Positions 25,059 to 39,500 of a DNA stretch of 64,000 nucleotides are shown piece after piece; position 1 is the first letter of the stretch, and each line of letters begins with the position of its first letter. The notes under the pieces were generated by a model. That model made no database searches. It saw nothing but the letters and a program-made list of their open reading frames with translations, and was not told where the DNA came from. This DNA is from Apostichopus japonicus (lineage: Eukaryota > Echinodermata > Holothuroidea > Aspidochirotida > Stichopodidae): the NCBI RefSeq assembly GCF_037975245.1, contig NC_092567.1, positions 10,447,376-10,511,375 on the forward strand, in the 5' to 3' direction. The position numbers were made by a program, and so were the translations under genes.

Positions 25059-25951
25059 ACGTGTATGGTAGGCCGCATGGGAAATAATTTCTGAATTATG
25101 TCCGACATAATTGCTGAATGTCCGACATATATCCGAATTATGTACCACATAAATACGAATTATGTACCACATAAATCGTCCAATCAAGTGAGCGCATCTC
25201 GATGCTTATTTATGCGGTCCATTAATCGTATTTAATACCGAATTAATACGGGCATTAATAGAATTAATACGCGCATTAAATAGAATTAATGCGGGAATTA
25301 AATAGAATTAATACGGGTATTAAATATAATTAATACGGGTATTAAATATAATTAATACGGGTATTAAATAGACCAATCACATCAGCAGGATTCTCCCTTG
25401 TTCATCTGATCTGATCGCCGCGCCAACCTACAACTTACGTTCACCGCACTATTTTGCTCTTCAAATAAGAACAAATTAGACGGTTCAAAGCATTGCGAAA
25501 TGGTAAAACATCGGACTGGGATTGGGGGTCAACATTTGTCAATAACCTACAAGTATCGTTCGCTTCTCGACGAAAATCATGCAAAAAATGTTCTTTGTCT
25601 GTCATGCGTGCCATTGCGTTGTATGTTGTACCTTGCTTGCTAGCTACAACTACGCTGCTTTCAGGCTGGGGGATTAACACTATATCTCAGAGCGTGGTAA
25701 AAAAATCGCTGATGTGATTGGTCTATTTAATGCCCGTATTAATTCTATTTAATACCCGTATTAATTCTATTTAATACCCGTATTAATTATATTTAATGCC
25801 CGTATTAATTATATATAATACTGGCATATGAAGCTGCATGGTGATTGGCTGATAATTAATGCCGGTATTAAATAGAATTAATACCGGTAATAATTTTAAT
25901 TCGTAGGACATTAAATCAGCAACTATTTCCCGTATGGCCTACCATATACGT
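25059..25951. mobile_element. nested foldback element with ATTAATACGGG satellite arms
   Basis: Imperfect inverted termini of about 45-50 bp pair 'acgtgtatggtaggcc' (25059) with 'ggcctaccatatacgt' (ends 25951). Inside, units of 'attaatacgggtattaaata' type repeat on the left (about 25225-25370) and in inverse orientation on the right (about 25724-25890). A 36-bp inverted pair with one mismatch surrounds the central loop; its inner 16 bp, GACCAATCACATCAGC at 25371-25386, pairs exactly with 25708-25723. The whole would fold into a long hairpin around a 320-bp loop. Confidence 0.7.
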
Positions 25952-26440
25952 GACGGCTACACGAACTAGTCAGCCACATGCACGGTGCATTGCTATTGCT
26001 TTTTAGTATACTTAATAGGCACCACCGGCTGGTCTGTACTCTGGTGCTCCAGATATTTGTCCTAACTTTTTTCATTAATAATGAAAAATTTCCAGACATG
26101 AGATCTCATTTCAAAGCTGTCTACATGTAGCTCAGAATACTCGGGAAGGGCCGTTTCCGGCCATCTGGGGGGTTTCCAAAACCCAACATTTTCTTGTACA
26201 CTCCGCGCCAACTGATGGTGGCGCTCCGCTTAGATAGCCTGCCGGCACTCATTCCACCCTGGGCAGAACCCTGTACATTCAGCTGATTAAATAAATATGA
26301 CTACTTGTCTATATTAGATGTGTAGGGTTTGTGGTAGTGTGAAATAGACATACAATGTCAACGTAAATGTCTGAAATATGACAACCGTTAAATATTTAAT
26401 CGTCACAATCTAACGAAGATATAGTATCAATCATATACAT

Positions 26441-28026
26441 CATGAACGATACGCAGATGTTAATAAGAATATTAAACATTTTGTTTTTGTAGTATTTTAC
26501 TTTTCTATATCCAAATAAATACACAAATTGTTTTACGTCATATTATTATTATTTTTTTTTATATGAATTAATGGATTGATTTCATCTTTTAAATTCTAAT
26601 ATATAATTAAAACTATTTATATTTTCGACAAAAATAATTATCCCTGATTAATTTGGGAAAAGTTTCTAATCGTCATAATCAATTTTCTTTCCCGGCTACG
26701 AAGATCTTTTAATTTGACCCCCCAAAAAAGAGGAAAAAAACATTAATCTATATCATCTAAACCTTTAATGAAGAAATTGTGATATGATGAACTTGGACAG
26801 ATGTGCAGATACTGAAATTACGTCAACAGTTATCCTTCAAATAATAGGTCATTGAAAAGAAAAAAAAAAATAGACGGTTGGCTACGTATGAAAGTTGGAA
26901 CGTGCATCTAATTATGTTACTGGAATTCACCATTATATGTTAGTATAGTAGTTTTGTCATTATTATTCAAATCATTTGGAAAGGAAAAAGACCATAGTCA
27001 TCGCCTGGCACAGTGTTTGCAAATACAAAGATTCAGTTAAAATGTTTAGCATTATCGTGGAGTGAATCTATGGTATTGCAAACAAAAGTGTACCAATTTT
27101 ATTTCTTCATCTCATATATGCATCCCCGGTATTGCAAATGTTCTTCAGACCGTTCCACTTGCAAGAAATATAGCTACGATAAGCAAATAGGATGCACTGT
27201 GGACGCTGCTTGACTTACAATATTTCAGTAAAAGTAGTGTTTTGTTAATTATTGGAGAAACAGAGAAATAAAACAAAAGGGTTGTTAGCATGCATTCAAT
27301 TATCAATAAAACATGTTAACTCAATCCCAACCGTCAGAGAACTAATGAGTACTGGATATCAGGTTCAATACACCGCCTGCAGGTTTGTAGGTAAAGCTAC
27401 GCTTCTAAGGCAAGAGGTTCGAAACCGGTAAAGAAGGTCTTAATTCCACTGTTGGCAACTGCCACCTGTATCGAACAATACTAGTTGTCACTCTCGGTAA
27501 GCACGGCATACCCCCACAACAGTGGCGTAGCCAGACTTTTCCATCAGGGGGAAGGGGGCAAAGGGGGGGGCGAAGGGTCTGATTGGTGGGGCAGACTAAG
27601 CTAGTACAAAATACATACCAAACAGTTTGCATGACAAACTGTGGCAAATCGGGTATTGTGTCAGCAATGTAGGGTACAGATGGTCACTCTAGTTAGATGA
27701 CGTTTTATGTTATTTCCACATAGGTATTATTAACGATAAAACAGATCACTGAAAAAGTCATCGATAATTCTCTTTAAAAATCTGAATAGACTATGCTCTT
27801 TCTGTCAGTATTCAAAGATGATCAGCATGATATCTGACTTGCCTGGGAGTGTAACCCCCCCCCCCCCCAATCAACAAAAGATGTTATCATTCCCCCTGCG
27901 GGCCCTTCTTTTGCACTTTCTAGGGCTCACTAAAAAAGTCTAGCGAATGTTAATTCGCCTTTTCTGATGACTGTCTGAGAACTTATCGACGAATTTTGCA
28001 CCCTATTACAGACTCAGTCTCAGCTA
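26441..28026. other. non-coding sequence with transposon-end fragments
   Basis: Mostly featureless. A tRNA B-box-like GGTTCGAAACC lies at 27416-27426, and an orphan end-like CAGTGGCGTAGCCAGAC at about 27523 is followed by G-rich sequence; neither could be extended. A run of C lies at about 27857-27870. Confidence 0.35.
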
Positions 28027-28577
28027 AGGTGACCATATTTTCGTGACTGAAATCGGGGACATTTATTGCGTGACTGATATGGGGGAGGGGTTAAGGCTCT
28101 CCCCTCCCCTTTAGAAAATTTTCAAGTGCCTAAGGTGCTTAGATGTAAAATGGTGATACTTTGCAGCACTTTTTAAATCAATCGTATTTTCAAAAATGTA
28201 GCTTTTTCTTAAATGAAATCCACTTACTTTACGTGGTTCTTTGAATGCTTGTGATTTGCTCATGCTCACACTATAAATGTCGTTGTGTCGCCGTAGTTGC
28301 CATTTATACGGTCGAAAGAGTGCTAGGCTAGATCGATCTTTTTAACAGTGTTTCCACTTTACACTGGCTCACCTGAAATACTGGTTATAAGTTCTGTTCT
28401 GCGACTGCACACTTGACTAAATTTTGTTTTTACAATTATTTTACTAATAATGTGGGATATTTTCGAAATTCCTGAACATTTTGACGAATCGGGGACATTT
28501 TCTGGGACACTTGTTCATCGGGGACAACACACTGTAATCGGGGACTGTCCCCGAAAATCGGGGATGTCTGGTCACCT
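28027..28577. mobile_element. probable MITE with AGGTGACCA ends
   Basis: AGGTGACCA at 28027-28035 is the reverse complement of TGGTCACCT at 28569-28577. Inside both ends are variants of 'atcggggaca', including several copies near 28490-28560 that pair with one another. The 551-bp length, lack of coding capacity and CTCAG in both flanks are consistent with a hAT-like MITE whose target duplication has decayed. Confidence 0.5.
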
Positions 28578-30514
28578 CAGGCCTATGAGCCCACTACGGA
28601 AACACACACGCATATAGTCTACTAGGCTGTTATGTGTTGAATGTACCTAACCCAAGAAACACATCGCGATTGGTCGCGTAGGCGTAGCAAAACATGTAGG
28701 TTTCAGTCAAAATACAAATTGTTTCTAAATACTGTGATATTCATTCTGCCATACACGTCACTCACGTGTGAATCATTTCGGAACACAATCCAGGGATCAG
28801 GGATAACCATGTGAACATAAACTGAACGTTGCCTCCGCTTGTGAGTGCCGCGGAGACCGTTTAATTAAATTGCCAACCCGTTTCCACATTTGACAATACA
28901 GAGACAGTGGCGTTTTTTGCGCTGCTGCTTGGGTCAAATTATTTTTCAAGGCAATGTTCCCATGGAAGTGATTTTTATTTTGGCCACCCAATTTCGCAGA
29001 TAGAGAATTAGGTAAAAGGTTAAGATTAAAAATTGCATAAAAACCATGGTAATATGCACATAGGCCCAGCAACATATTTAGTGTACATCCGAGAATGTTA
29101 ATACTGCTATGATTCACACGGCTTATTAAATACGCAGAAAATAACGTAATATTTAGTCGATGCAAAATAAAAGTGAATTGGCTGTATTCAAGCGCACAAT
29201 CTGTTTATGACTACGAATGTAACCTTTATATGGATTGACCTTAAATTTCCGCCTTTTCTTTGAAATCGCGCTCAGACAGCACTTACGTAGCTAAATGACT
29301 TCCTTCTCGAGAGTACCTAAACAATGTGATAAGGCAAGAAGGGAAGTGTTCAGATTGACCTCAAAATGAAAGTCACTATTAAGTACAGTTCCATTACGTT
29401 TATCAAATAACATCACGGGTTACACAATGAAATGCTCACTGGCGTTAGAATAGCGACAATATGTTACTTTCAGAATTTGCATTTGAATAATTTACCTTAA
29501 GATCATATTTGCTTAATCTGTTAAATTGTTGTTTGTTAAACTAATATGATTTTTATTCTTATTTTGATATCAGAACGCTAGATATTTTTTTTATAGAAAA
29601 TGATCGTCTGCGTTGAAATATAAACCCACCGACGTCCTCAGTTGCAGGCAAACATGAATCCTGAACCGTTGAAATAATTTTTTATCACACTGCGAGTATT
29701 AGTCGTAAAGGCAAACCAAACTGTCAGTACGTTTGGAACCTTCGTCAGCAGTAATTGCAAGACTGGGTTTAAGCGCCCACCTTTAAATAATATATATCCT
29801 TAAAATGTTGGCACAAATCGTAAATGATACCACAATTTGAAAATTTTGAAAGCAACGAACCAACAAAATCAACACATTTGCTACAATTGTTGTTAGATCC
29901 GAGGATTCTAAGACTATACCAATGAGCTCGACTTATTAATAGATGTACGTTTACTAAGTTTTCTTGGTTGCTATATTATTTTTTATTGTGTTAAAAGTCG
30001 ACTTGTAAGTTACTACCACAGCTATTCCTATCACGTGATTTTTAGTAAGACTAGAGGTCAGTTGTGACAGCAGACTCCAGGCTACATAATTGTAAATATA
30101 TTTGGTCGCTTTACTGATGTACACTTACAACATAAAATACTTCATCATTATAAAGAGGGACCTAACACAAACATGTTACGAATTCAGTTCGTAGAAAGGC
30201 ATGATATCGTTTATTCAGCTGTGTGTAATGTAACAAAGAATACAGAGAGTTTGGAAGTAAATCATCTTGATATATCATTACGGGTTGTTCAATTTCAGAT
30301 ATTATTGATTAGATATTATGTTATTCAGATTTAGTCGTTGGCAGTCTAGAACTTTCCAGTCATTACCAAGGGCTTCAATCATCTTTAATGTTATCATCGT
30401 TAAGTCTAGCCTTCCACATCATACCATACCTATATCATACTACATACACAACTTTCTAAATTATAATCACTACTGCTTGTTCAATTCCACGTCTTTGATT
30501 GTCTATTTTACAGG

Positions 30515-30517
<3 letters not shown>
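28578..30517. other. non-coding sequence
   Basis: A 122-codon minus-strand open frame (28797-29165) shows no recognisable domain or splice support and was not called. Nothing else stands out. Confidence 0.35.

Positions 30518-30581
<64 letters not shown>
30518..30581. repeat. (TA)n microsatellite
   Basis: About 32 uninterrupted dinucleotide units. Confidence 0.95.
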
Positions 30582-30586
<5 letters not shown>

Positions 30587-32280
30587 GTCCAAATTCCATT
30601 TATAGCCAATTTCTATAAAAATAAAATAAATCACAGTATTAGACTTCAGAGCGAGATAACGTAGGTTTGATTCGTATGACCAGTGTATGTTGTACATTAC
30701 AAGAGGAGCTGTTTGATTTCAAATCAACTATAATGATGTCAAATGACCGTGACGTCGTTTGTTACATATAGTGAAATGATTACATGATATAGTTACATGT
30801 GTTTAATAACATTGATATCGTGATACAAGCTGAAGCTGATATGAAACTGTATAATATTGTAAAGTAACTGTATTGTACTATGAATAACACTTCATTTCAT
30901 TAATTTGTTTAACTACAACTGCAATATTACAGCATATATTACCTTATTAAGTTACAGTTATACAAGAAAACTGCTGCATGGGGCCTTTTGTGCTTGTAAT
31001 TTATTGCATTGTACATACAACCCGTGACTATTTGACATTGTACTATAATTAGAGAAGTAATAAGAAGATTTTAATTAAGATTTGAACGTTAGTGCAGTCG
31101 GTTACGTGTTTGGACACACGTTTATTGTAACTCGTAGTGTTGTAAAGGATTATTTCCATCCGATAACCAAACATATCTGGACGTAGTATGAGACTCAGTA
31201 TGTACCTGACTTTATTACTGTCCGTCCTGTATTTGCTATTGTCCCATATCTGCTGAAGACACTTGTCTTGTCCTATACCAACAGATGCTGGACAGGTAAA
31301 TTTGTATTAAGGGACATACAGTTATAGGACAGTGAAATAGTAAAGACTAGAGGCACTTTCCCTGTACAGATTACAATTACCCCCTCCCCCCCCAGTTCCA
31401 CTTAAATGTCACACAATCAAGAGATCTCAGAAAGTCGTTCCATGGATTACTTCCGGTATTGTTCGTTCTGTAACTACAAAGCATTTCTTCACAGCCGCAC
31501 CCCTTCAAACAAGCTTAAATACACCATCTACAACACAAGTTGGCAACCAGTATTCGCGTAGTTAAGAAATCTAACTTTACGAACACTTTCTGTTAATAAA
31601 TGACTGACCTCAGGAAAACTTGGAAAGCTGTTAAGTAAGTCATTGGCAAAACGAAAGGACTCTGCCCAGGTTAATTCGTATCAGCTTTTTCAAATAATGA
31701 TAATGGAATTGAAAATGATCTTGAGGTCGCAACGTTTATCAGTGATTACATCTCTAATATTGATCAAAATGTTGCTGACAATATTCAATATTTAAAATAA
31801 TAAACGAATAACGGAAAATGTTTAGGCATTTTAAACAGTCGAAAAGAGTAAAGACAATTATAGCGATAGCTGGATTCGGATCCGAGGTCTGTTTCGAACC
31901 CCGTTGTAGACTTTAACTTACTTTGCTCTTTTCTAAGATTTCATTTTGTGATGTTCCTATGGGCTGCAAACCCCGCCCCCAAATTCCTACGCCTATGTCG
32001 ATATGTATATTGTCATATGGCTACAACTCTAGCAACCTCGAATTTCACGGAAAGTTAGTGCTGGTGGTTAGTGCTGTCCCAATTGCTACTAGTAAAAGTG
32101 TAACTTTGCATCATGTATGGGATAGAAGATCGAATAGGGAACACTTAGTATCATCCAATTAACACATATGAGTGAATTACAGTAAACAGGGAGCAGTGCT
32201 CGACAACATCATAACACATAGTAACACGAGCATATATCATATTGTGGGTGCATGTTATACCGTCAACAAGCTAAAGTACT
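30582..32280. other. non-coding sequence
   Basis: No exon or repeat was recognised. One short C run lies near 31380-31394. Confidence 0.4.
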
Positions 32281-32912
32281 TCCAATACTCTAGCATATGA
32301 GGATTGCTACACTTGATACAGGGGAACAACACTATAGCAAATACTAAGGTAACATATTAGGAGAGCTGAACGTGATATTGGGTAACAAAACTATAGCAAC
32401 TACTAATGTAGCATATTTGGGTTGCTACACTTGGTACTTGAAGACAACACTATAGTAAATACTAATGTAGCATATTATTATTGCTATATTTGAGACAGGG
32501 GAACAAAACTATAGCTACCACTAATGTAGAATATTGGGATTGCTACACTTGATACAGGGAGACTAAACTATAGCAACTACTAATGTAGCATATAAGGATT
32601 GCTACTCTTGGTACAGGGGAACGACACTATAGCAAATACTAAGGTAACATATTAGGATTGCTGCACGTGATATTGGGTAACAAAACTATAACAAATACTA
32701 ATGTAGCATGTTGGGGTTGCTACACTTGATACAGGGAGACAACAATATAGTAAACACTAATGTAGCATATTATGATTGCTACACTTGAAACAGGGGAACA
32801 AAACTATAGATAAATATTATTGTAGCATATTAGGATTACTACACTTGATAAAGGGGAACAAAACTATAGCAACTTCTAATGTAGCATATTAGGATTGCTA
32901 TAATTGGTACAT
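32281..32912. repeat. 60-bp minisatellite, about ten units
   Basis: Units of 59-60 bp follow the pattern 'taatgtagcatattaggatt', 'gctacacttgatacagg' and 'ggaacaaaactatagcaa'. Neighbouring units differ at several positions, so the array is moderately old. Confidence 0.9.
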
Positions 32913-33532
<620 letters not shown>

Positions 33533-33583
33533 TGTATCGCGTGTTGTAGGACAATATCTTTTCCGGGTTTGCGCTCTTCACTA

Positions 33584-33615
<32 letters not shown>

Positions 33616-33618
<3 letters not shown>

Positions 33619-35361
33619 GTGCATTATGACATACACTCTCAAAAATAACTTCAACGATGAAGCTGTGTGCAGAAATCCATAGTGGTTATTATACACAACG
33701 GAGCCGTCTTTTACTTTATGTTATGAGAAGATTGGATCAGGCGAATTGAAGTGTACGTACAAACTGACTAAAGTTACTTTTGACTTCGTGTATAGGCCCA
33801 GTTATAATTAAATATCAGCTCAATCCAATTAGCGCAACGTTGTGTATAATATATGATTTGCCTAGATGTATAGGTCATAGAATTAAGCTAATTATAGTAG
33901 TACTTTATTACCTCTCTGTCGTTTCATACCAGTCTAGCAGGTTACAACTCATTTGGTTTTATTGCAGGGTAATAATATAGCGATAGAGTTGTTAACATTA
34001 ACGCTTGTCCCTCACTACTCAGACACATTGATATTTTTTTCACACTACATCACTGCCGTAACTTGTAGGTCTATATCAATTATTAGGAATGTTTGGGGCA
34101 AAGAGTAGCTATTTGCGATCCAAATTTTTATTAGGTGTAATTTTGTTTATAGATATATTTAAAGTTACCTTTTGTTGGTGTTTGGAACTATATGTCAAGT
34201 AGTTTCCCTTGTGTCACTCTATGTTTGACCTTTTTCAAGAAGAACGGCAGGGAGGGGACTATCTTGTAATTTTACTGCTGAGAGGGAGCAAATAATGAAG
34301 ATACGACGTCGTATTTATAGTGGTAATGGACACTTCAAAACTGTCTTGAAAATCAATAAATTATATAAAATATTAAATAGAACATAATCTGAGGAAGTAA
34401 AGCCCATTGTAATATGAAAGTCGAATACTACTAAATTCCACTTAGTACTGGTTCTTGTCAAAATCACTATGCATTTGTGTGCCTGAAATCTTAGTGCATA
34501 AGCTTTGTACAATCTCGTGTAGCATAAAGCGTATGTATATGAAATAAGTACGTGATCTAGCACTGTAGCTACATACCCGTACTTATACGTCCGTCAGTTT
34601 CACCCGAGTTCCGTGATTGCGCACTAGAGAAATCGTTGCTGAATAAGGAAGTGTATCTCGAAAGTAGCCTACCATAGTAACCTATAGGCTAACTTGGCTG
34701 TATGTATACAATGTAATGTTATTTACAACTATAGAAAGGAGAAACTAGGTGCAAATCAAATTGTGTGTCACACTGTGTGACAACCGTAAACACTTTAACG
34801 GAAATTTGAAATTAAGGATGATAGTTAAATGGTTCTGCTGAAAAAAAACCTAATATCACTTGTAAATATGCACAACAAATTGAGACGTTTCACGTTTGGT
34901 GGAGAACAATATTGAGCAAGAGTTATATGACAAATGAAGATGCAGATGCATCTTCCCTGAATTTGATATTTATGGCAGCCATTCTTGCTCGAATAATATA
35001 CTTATATCAACTACAGAAAGGGTATTGCTGTTGCGACAAATTCCTGTCGTGGTGTTCGCTTTGGAGAGATCTGCCTCATTGCAGCATTTACGTAAGACTA
35101 TTCCTCTATTCCAAAGGATAAAGTGTATATTGTCAAACACAACTGTTGTGAATTTTTGGCATATATAGCTTAAAGCCACATAATAGCATTTTGATTAGTG
35201 GAGATACACATTGTCAATATTTGGTGATGTTTTATGCTGATATGTGTCAACTTTAGCAAAATTAGTGATGTCGTTATGGCAATTATCCTTTTTCTATAAA
35301 TGTACAAATCGTTTATCCCCAATAACAATTTAAAAAAAACTCTCTCCCTTACTTCCTTACT
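33616..35361. other. non-coding sequence, possible upstream region of the NLR locus
   Basis: No exon or clear core promoter was recognised. If the exon at 35549 is not the first, earlier 5' exons or the promoter could lie here. Confidence 0.35.
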
Positions 35362-35408
35362 TCCTCCCTCCTCCCTCCTCCCTCCTCCCTCCTCCCTCCT
35401 CCCCCCTC
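35362..35408. repeat. (CCTCCCT)n heptamer repeat
   Basis: About six to seven 7-bp units, pure pyrimidine on the plus strand. It lies about 140 bp before the candidate 5' exon. Such mirror-type tracts can form triplex DNA. Confidence 0.85.
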
Positions 35409-35548
35409 CTTTTGATTCGCATTAAGTAGAAACTCATTGCCTTACTAATTTTCAATATTGGTAAATACCATAAGAACTTCGTTTGGTTTTTCACTAACGT
35501 AGGTTGACGCCACTTTCTTTATTAAATCATTTCATTTTTTTCTATCAG

Positions 35549-35627
35549 TTTACAGATTCTATCCGTTATGCGAGAAGTGTTGATCACCCCAGACTTATTG
35601 AAATAATCCGGCAGAAATATCTAACTG
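35549..35627 (+). other. candidate 5' exon of the NLR gene
   Basis: A long pyrimidine tract (ATTTTTTTCTATCAG) precedes this 79-nt segment, and a perfect GTAAGT donor follows. One frame is open throughout (starting FTDSIRYARSVDHP), ending in phase 1; the other two contain stops. Spliced to the acceptor at 47446, the junction creates TGA CCT AAG ATG, an in-frame stop six bases before the ATG at 47453, so the exon would then be 5' UTR. Spliced instead to 47877, which also needs phase 1, the open frame would continue into the DED-like exon as an alternative N-terminus. Which is used cannot be told from the sequence. Confidence 0.5.
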
Positions 35628-36542
35628 GTAAGTGAAGCAGTTAATGCTTTGGTAGAAAATGTAGAAAATGTGTTGGCTTTCCACGAAAATCCATGTCGGA
35701 AAGTAGGCTAAGTCTTAAAAAGAAAAGCATCTGTCGTTTGCCAATAGAGAATATTCACAAAAGACCAAATTACTAATATTATCTAAAAATAACTATTATT
35801 AGCAGAAAAAGAAGATTATAAGAAGAATATGGTTGGATAGGATGGATGGATATTATGGATATGATGGATGGATAGTAAAGATGGCTAGGATGGATGGATA
35901 GGATGGATATGATGGATGAAGAGTAGGGATCGATAGGATGGATAGGATGGATATGATGGATGAATAGGATGGATTAATGGGTGGATGGATAAGAAGCATG
36001 GATAGTATGGATGGTAGGACAGGATGGATGGATATGATTGCTGGATAGGATGGATCGAAAGGATGGATGAATAGGATGGATATGATGGATGGATAGTATG
36101 GATGCATGGATATGCTGGATAGATGGATATGATGGATGGATAAGATGGATGGATAGGATGGATAGGATTGATAGGATGAATGGATGGATAGGATGAATAG
36201 GATGAATAGGATGAATGCATGGATTGGATAGATGAGTAGGATGGATGGAAAAGATGGATGGATATGATAATTGGATGGATGGATATGATTAATGGATAGG
36301 ATGGAACGGTAGTATGGATGGATAGGATAAATGGATGGATTTGATGGATATGATGGATGGATAAGATGATGAATATGATGGATAGGGCGAATGGATGGAT
36401 TGGATGGATGAGTAGGATGGATGGAAAAGATAGATGGATATGATATATGGATGGATGGATATGATTGATGGATAGGATGGATCGAACGTATGGATGGACA
36501 GGATGAATATGATGGATGAATAGTATGGATGCATGGATATGA

Positions 36543-39500
36543 TGGATAGGATGGACGAATGGTATGGATGAATTGGATGGATGCATAAGATGCATTGATA
36601 GTATGGATGGTAGGATAGGATGGTTGGATATGATTTATGGATAGGATGCATCGATTGGATGGATATAATGGATGAATATAATGGATTGATACGAGTCATG
36701 GATATGATGAATGGATGGATTGGATGGATAGGATGGGTTGATATGATGGGTAAGTTGGTTGGATTAACGGCATGGATAGGATGGACGGATAGTCTGGATA
36801 GGTAGGATGGGCGGATAGGATGGATTGGATGGATTGTATGGATGGATAGAATGGATAATATGGATTGATATAATGGATGGATAGGATGGATGTATAGGAT
36901 GAGTAGGATGAATGAATAGTATGGATGAAAAGGATGGATAGATAAGATGGATGGATAGGATGGATAAGATGGATACGATGGATATGATGGAGTGATAGGA
37001 TGAATGGATATGATTGATGGATAGGATGGATCGATAGGATGGTTTGATACGATGGATATGATGGATGAATAAGATGGATGGATTGGATGGATAAGATGGA
37101 TATAATGGATATGATGGAAGGATAGGATGGATAGATAGGAAGAAAGGATGTATTGGATGAATGGATAGGATGGATGGATGGATTGGATGGATGGGTTGGA
37201 TGGATGGGTTGGATGGATGGATAGATAGGTTGGATAGGATGAATCGATGTATTGGATGGATGAATAAGATGAATGGATAGATATGATGGATAAGATGGAC
37301 GGATAGTCTCGATAGATAGGATGGACGGATAGGATGAATGGATGGATGGGATGGATCGATGGAAAGGATGGATAGATATGATAAATGGATGGATGGATAT
37401 GATTGATGGATAGGATGGATCGATAGTATGGATGGATAGGATGAATGTGATGGATGGATAAGAAGCATGGATAGGATGAATGGTTGGGTAGGATGGACTG
37501 GATGGATGAGTAGGGTGGATAGGATGGACGGATAGTATGGATGAATAGGATGGATAGATAAGATGGATAGGATGAATAAGATGGATACGATGGATATGAT
37601 GGAGTGATAGGATGGTTGGAAATGATTGATGGATAGGTTTGATAGATAGGATGGATGGATAGGATGGATACAATGTATGGATATTATGGATGGATAGGAT
37701 GAATAGGATTGATGGATATGATTGATGGATATTGTGGATGGATGGATATGATGGATGGATGGAAAGGATGGATGGATGAATGAATGAATGGATGAATGGA
37801 TGGATAGGATGGATGGATGGATGGGATGGATAGGATGGATGGATAGGATGGATTGATAACGTGGATGGATAGGATGGATGAATAAGATGGCAAGATAGGA
37901 TGGATTGATTGGATGGATAGGATTGATAAGATTAATATGATGGATGGATAAGATGGATGGATGGGATGGATATGATGGAAGGATAGGATGGATGGATAGG
38001 AAGAACGGATGTATTGGATGGATGTTTAGGGTGGATGGATAGGAAGGATATGATGGATAGGGTGGATAGGATGGATGGATGGAAAGGATGGATAGGATGG
38101 ATGGAGGATGGATTCATTGATAAGATGGATGGACATGATGGATGAATAAGATGGTAAGATAAGATGAATTGATTGGATGGATAGGATTGATACGAATAAT
38201 ATGATGGATGGATAAGATGGTTGGGTTGGATGGATAAGATGGATATGATGGAAGGATAGGATGGATGAATAGGAATGAAGTATGTATTGGATGTATTGGA
38301 TGGATGTTTAGGATGGATGGATATGATGGATAGGGTGGATAGGAAGGATAGGATGGATTTGATGAATTAATATGATGGATGGATGTATTGGATGGATAGG
38401 TTGGATGGATGGATAGATAGGATGGATTCATAGGATGAATTTTTGTATTAGATGGATAGGATGAATGGATAGATTGGATGGACGGTTGGATAGACGGATA
38501 GGATGAATAGGATGTTTTGGATGGATGTTTAGGATGGATGGATAGTGTGGATAGGATGGATAGAAAAATGGAGAGGATAGATGGATGGATTGGATGGATG
38601 GTTTGGATGGATGGACGGATAGGATGGATGGATAGGATCGATAGTATGGATTGATAGGATTGATAGGATAGAAATGACGGGTAGGATGGAATTGATAGAA
38701 TTGATGGATAGGATGAATAAGATGGAAAGGATTGATAGGATAGATAGGATGGACGGATTTGAGGGATGGATAGGATGAATGAATGAATTGGATGGATGAG
38801 TAGGATGGATATGATGGATATGATTGATGGATAGGATGGATCCATGGATAAGATGGATAGAATGGATAGGATGGACGGATATGATGGATGTATAGGATTG
38901 ATAGGATGTATTGGATGGATTGGATGGATGAGTACGATGGATGGATAGGATGGATCGATAGAATGGATGGATAGGATGAATGTGATTGATGGATAAGAAG
39001 CATGGATAGGATGAATGGATGGGTAGGATGGATTGGATGGATTAGTAGTATGGTTGGATAGGATAGATGTATATGATGGCTGGATAGGATGGATGAATTG
39101 GATGGATGCAGAAGAAGCATTGATAGTATGGATGGCTGGATAGGATGGATGGATGGATAGGATGGATGTATAGGATTGATAGGATGAATGGATGGATTGG
39201 ATGGATGAGTACGATGGATGGATAGGATGGATGGATATGGTGGATAGATAGGATGGATGGATATGATGGATGGATGGATAGGATGGATAGGATGTATAGG
39301 ATGGATAGGATGAATGGATGGATTGGATGGATGGGATGGATCGATGCAAAGGATGGATAGATTTGATAAATGGATGGATGGATATGATTGATGGATAGGA
39401 TTGATCGATAGTATGGATGGATAGGAAGAATGTGATGGATGGACAAGAAGCATAGATAGGATGAATGGATGGGTAGGATGGGCTGGATGGATGAGTAGGA

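Larger units (their letters stand above)
24264..26273. mobile_element. 2.0-kb composite non-autonomous transposon with 12-bp inverted ends
   Basis: The left end CAGGGTTCTGCC (24264-24275) is the exact reverse complement of GGCAGAACCCTG at the right end (26262-26273). TACAT flanks both sides (24258-24262 and 26274-26278). The paralogous repeat copy at about 24036-24045 shows the uninterrupted site. The CAGGG start suggests a hAT-like element, but an 8-bp duplication is not intact. Inside are a tandem pair of palindromic units (24631-24962), a nested foldback (25059-25951) and, at about 26140-26235, a segment homologous in inverse orientation to 3142-3250. No transposase frame was found. A 79-codon open frame on the minus strand (25441-25680) was not recognised. 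Confidence 0.7.
23771..26440. repeat. three-copy tandem repeat, third copy split by a transposon
   Basis: Copies begin at 'attaaagaaagtatacaa'-like words near 23771, 24017 and 24236. Shared later words are 'aatatgactac', 'gtgtagggt.tgtggtagtg' and 'tgaaatag.catacaatgt'. The first copy is about 246 bp and the second 219 bp. The third is interrupted after 24262 and resumes at 26274, so copies one and two act as empty-site references for the insertion. Confidence 0.8.

Noticed and set aside
27416-27426. Perfect pol III B-box-like GGTTCGAAACC, possible tRNA or SINE
   Set aside because: No convincing A box or cloverleaf could be built around it, so neither a tRNA nor a SINE was called.
28797-29165. 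122-codon minus-strand open frame
   Set aside because: Longest of the unassigned frames, but it has no recognisable motif and no splice support.
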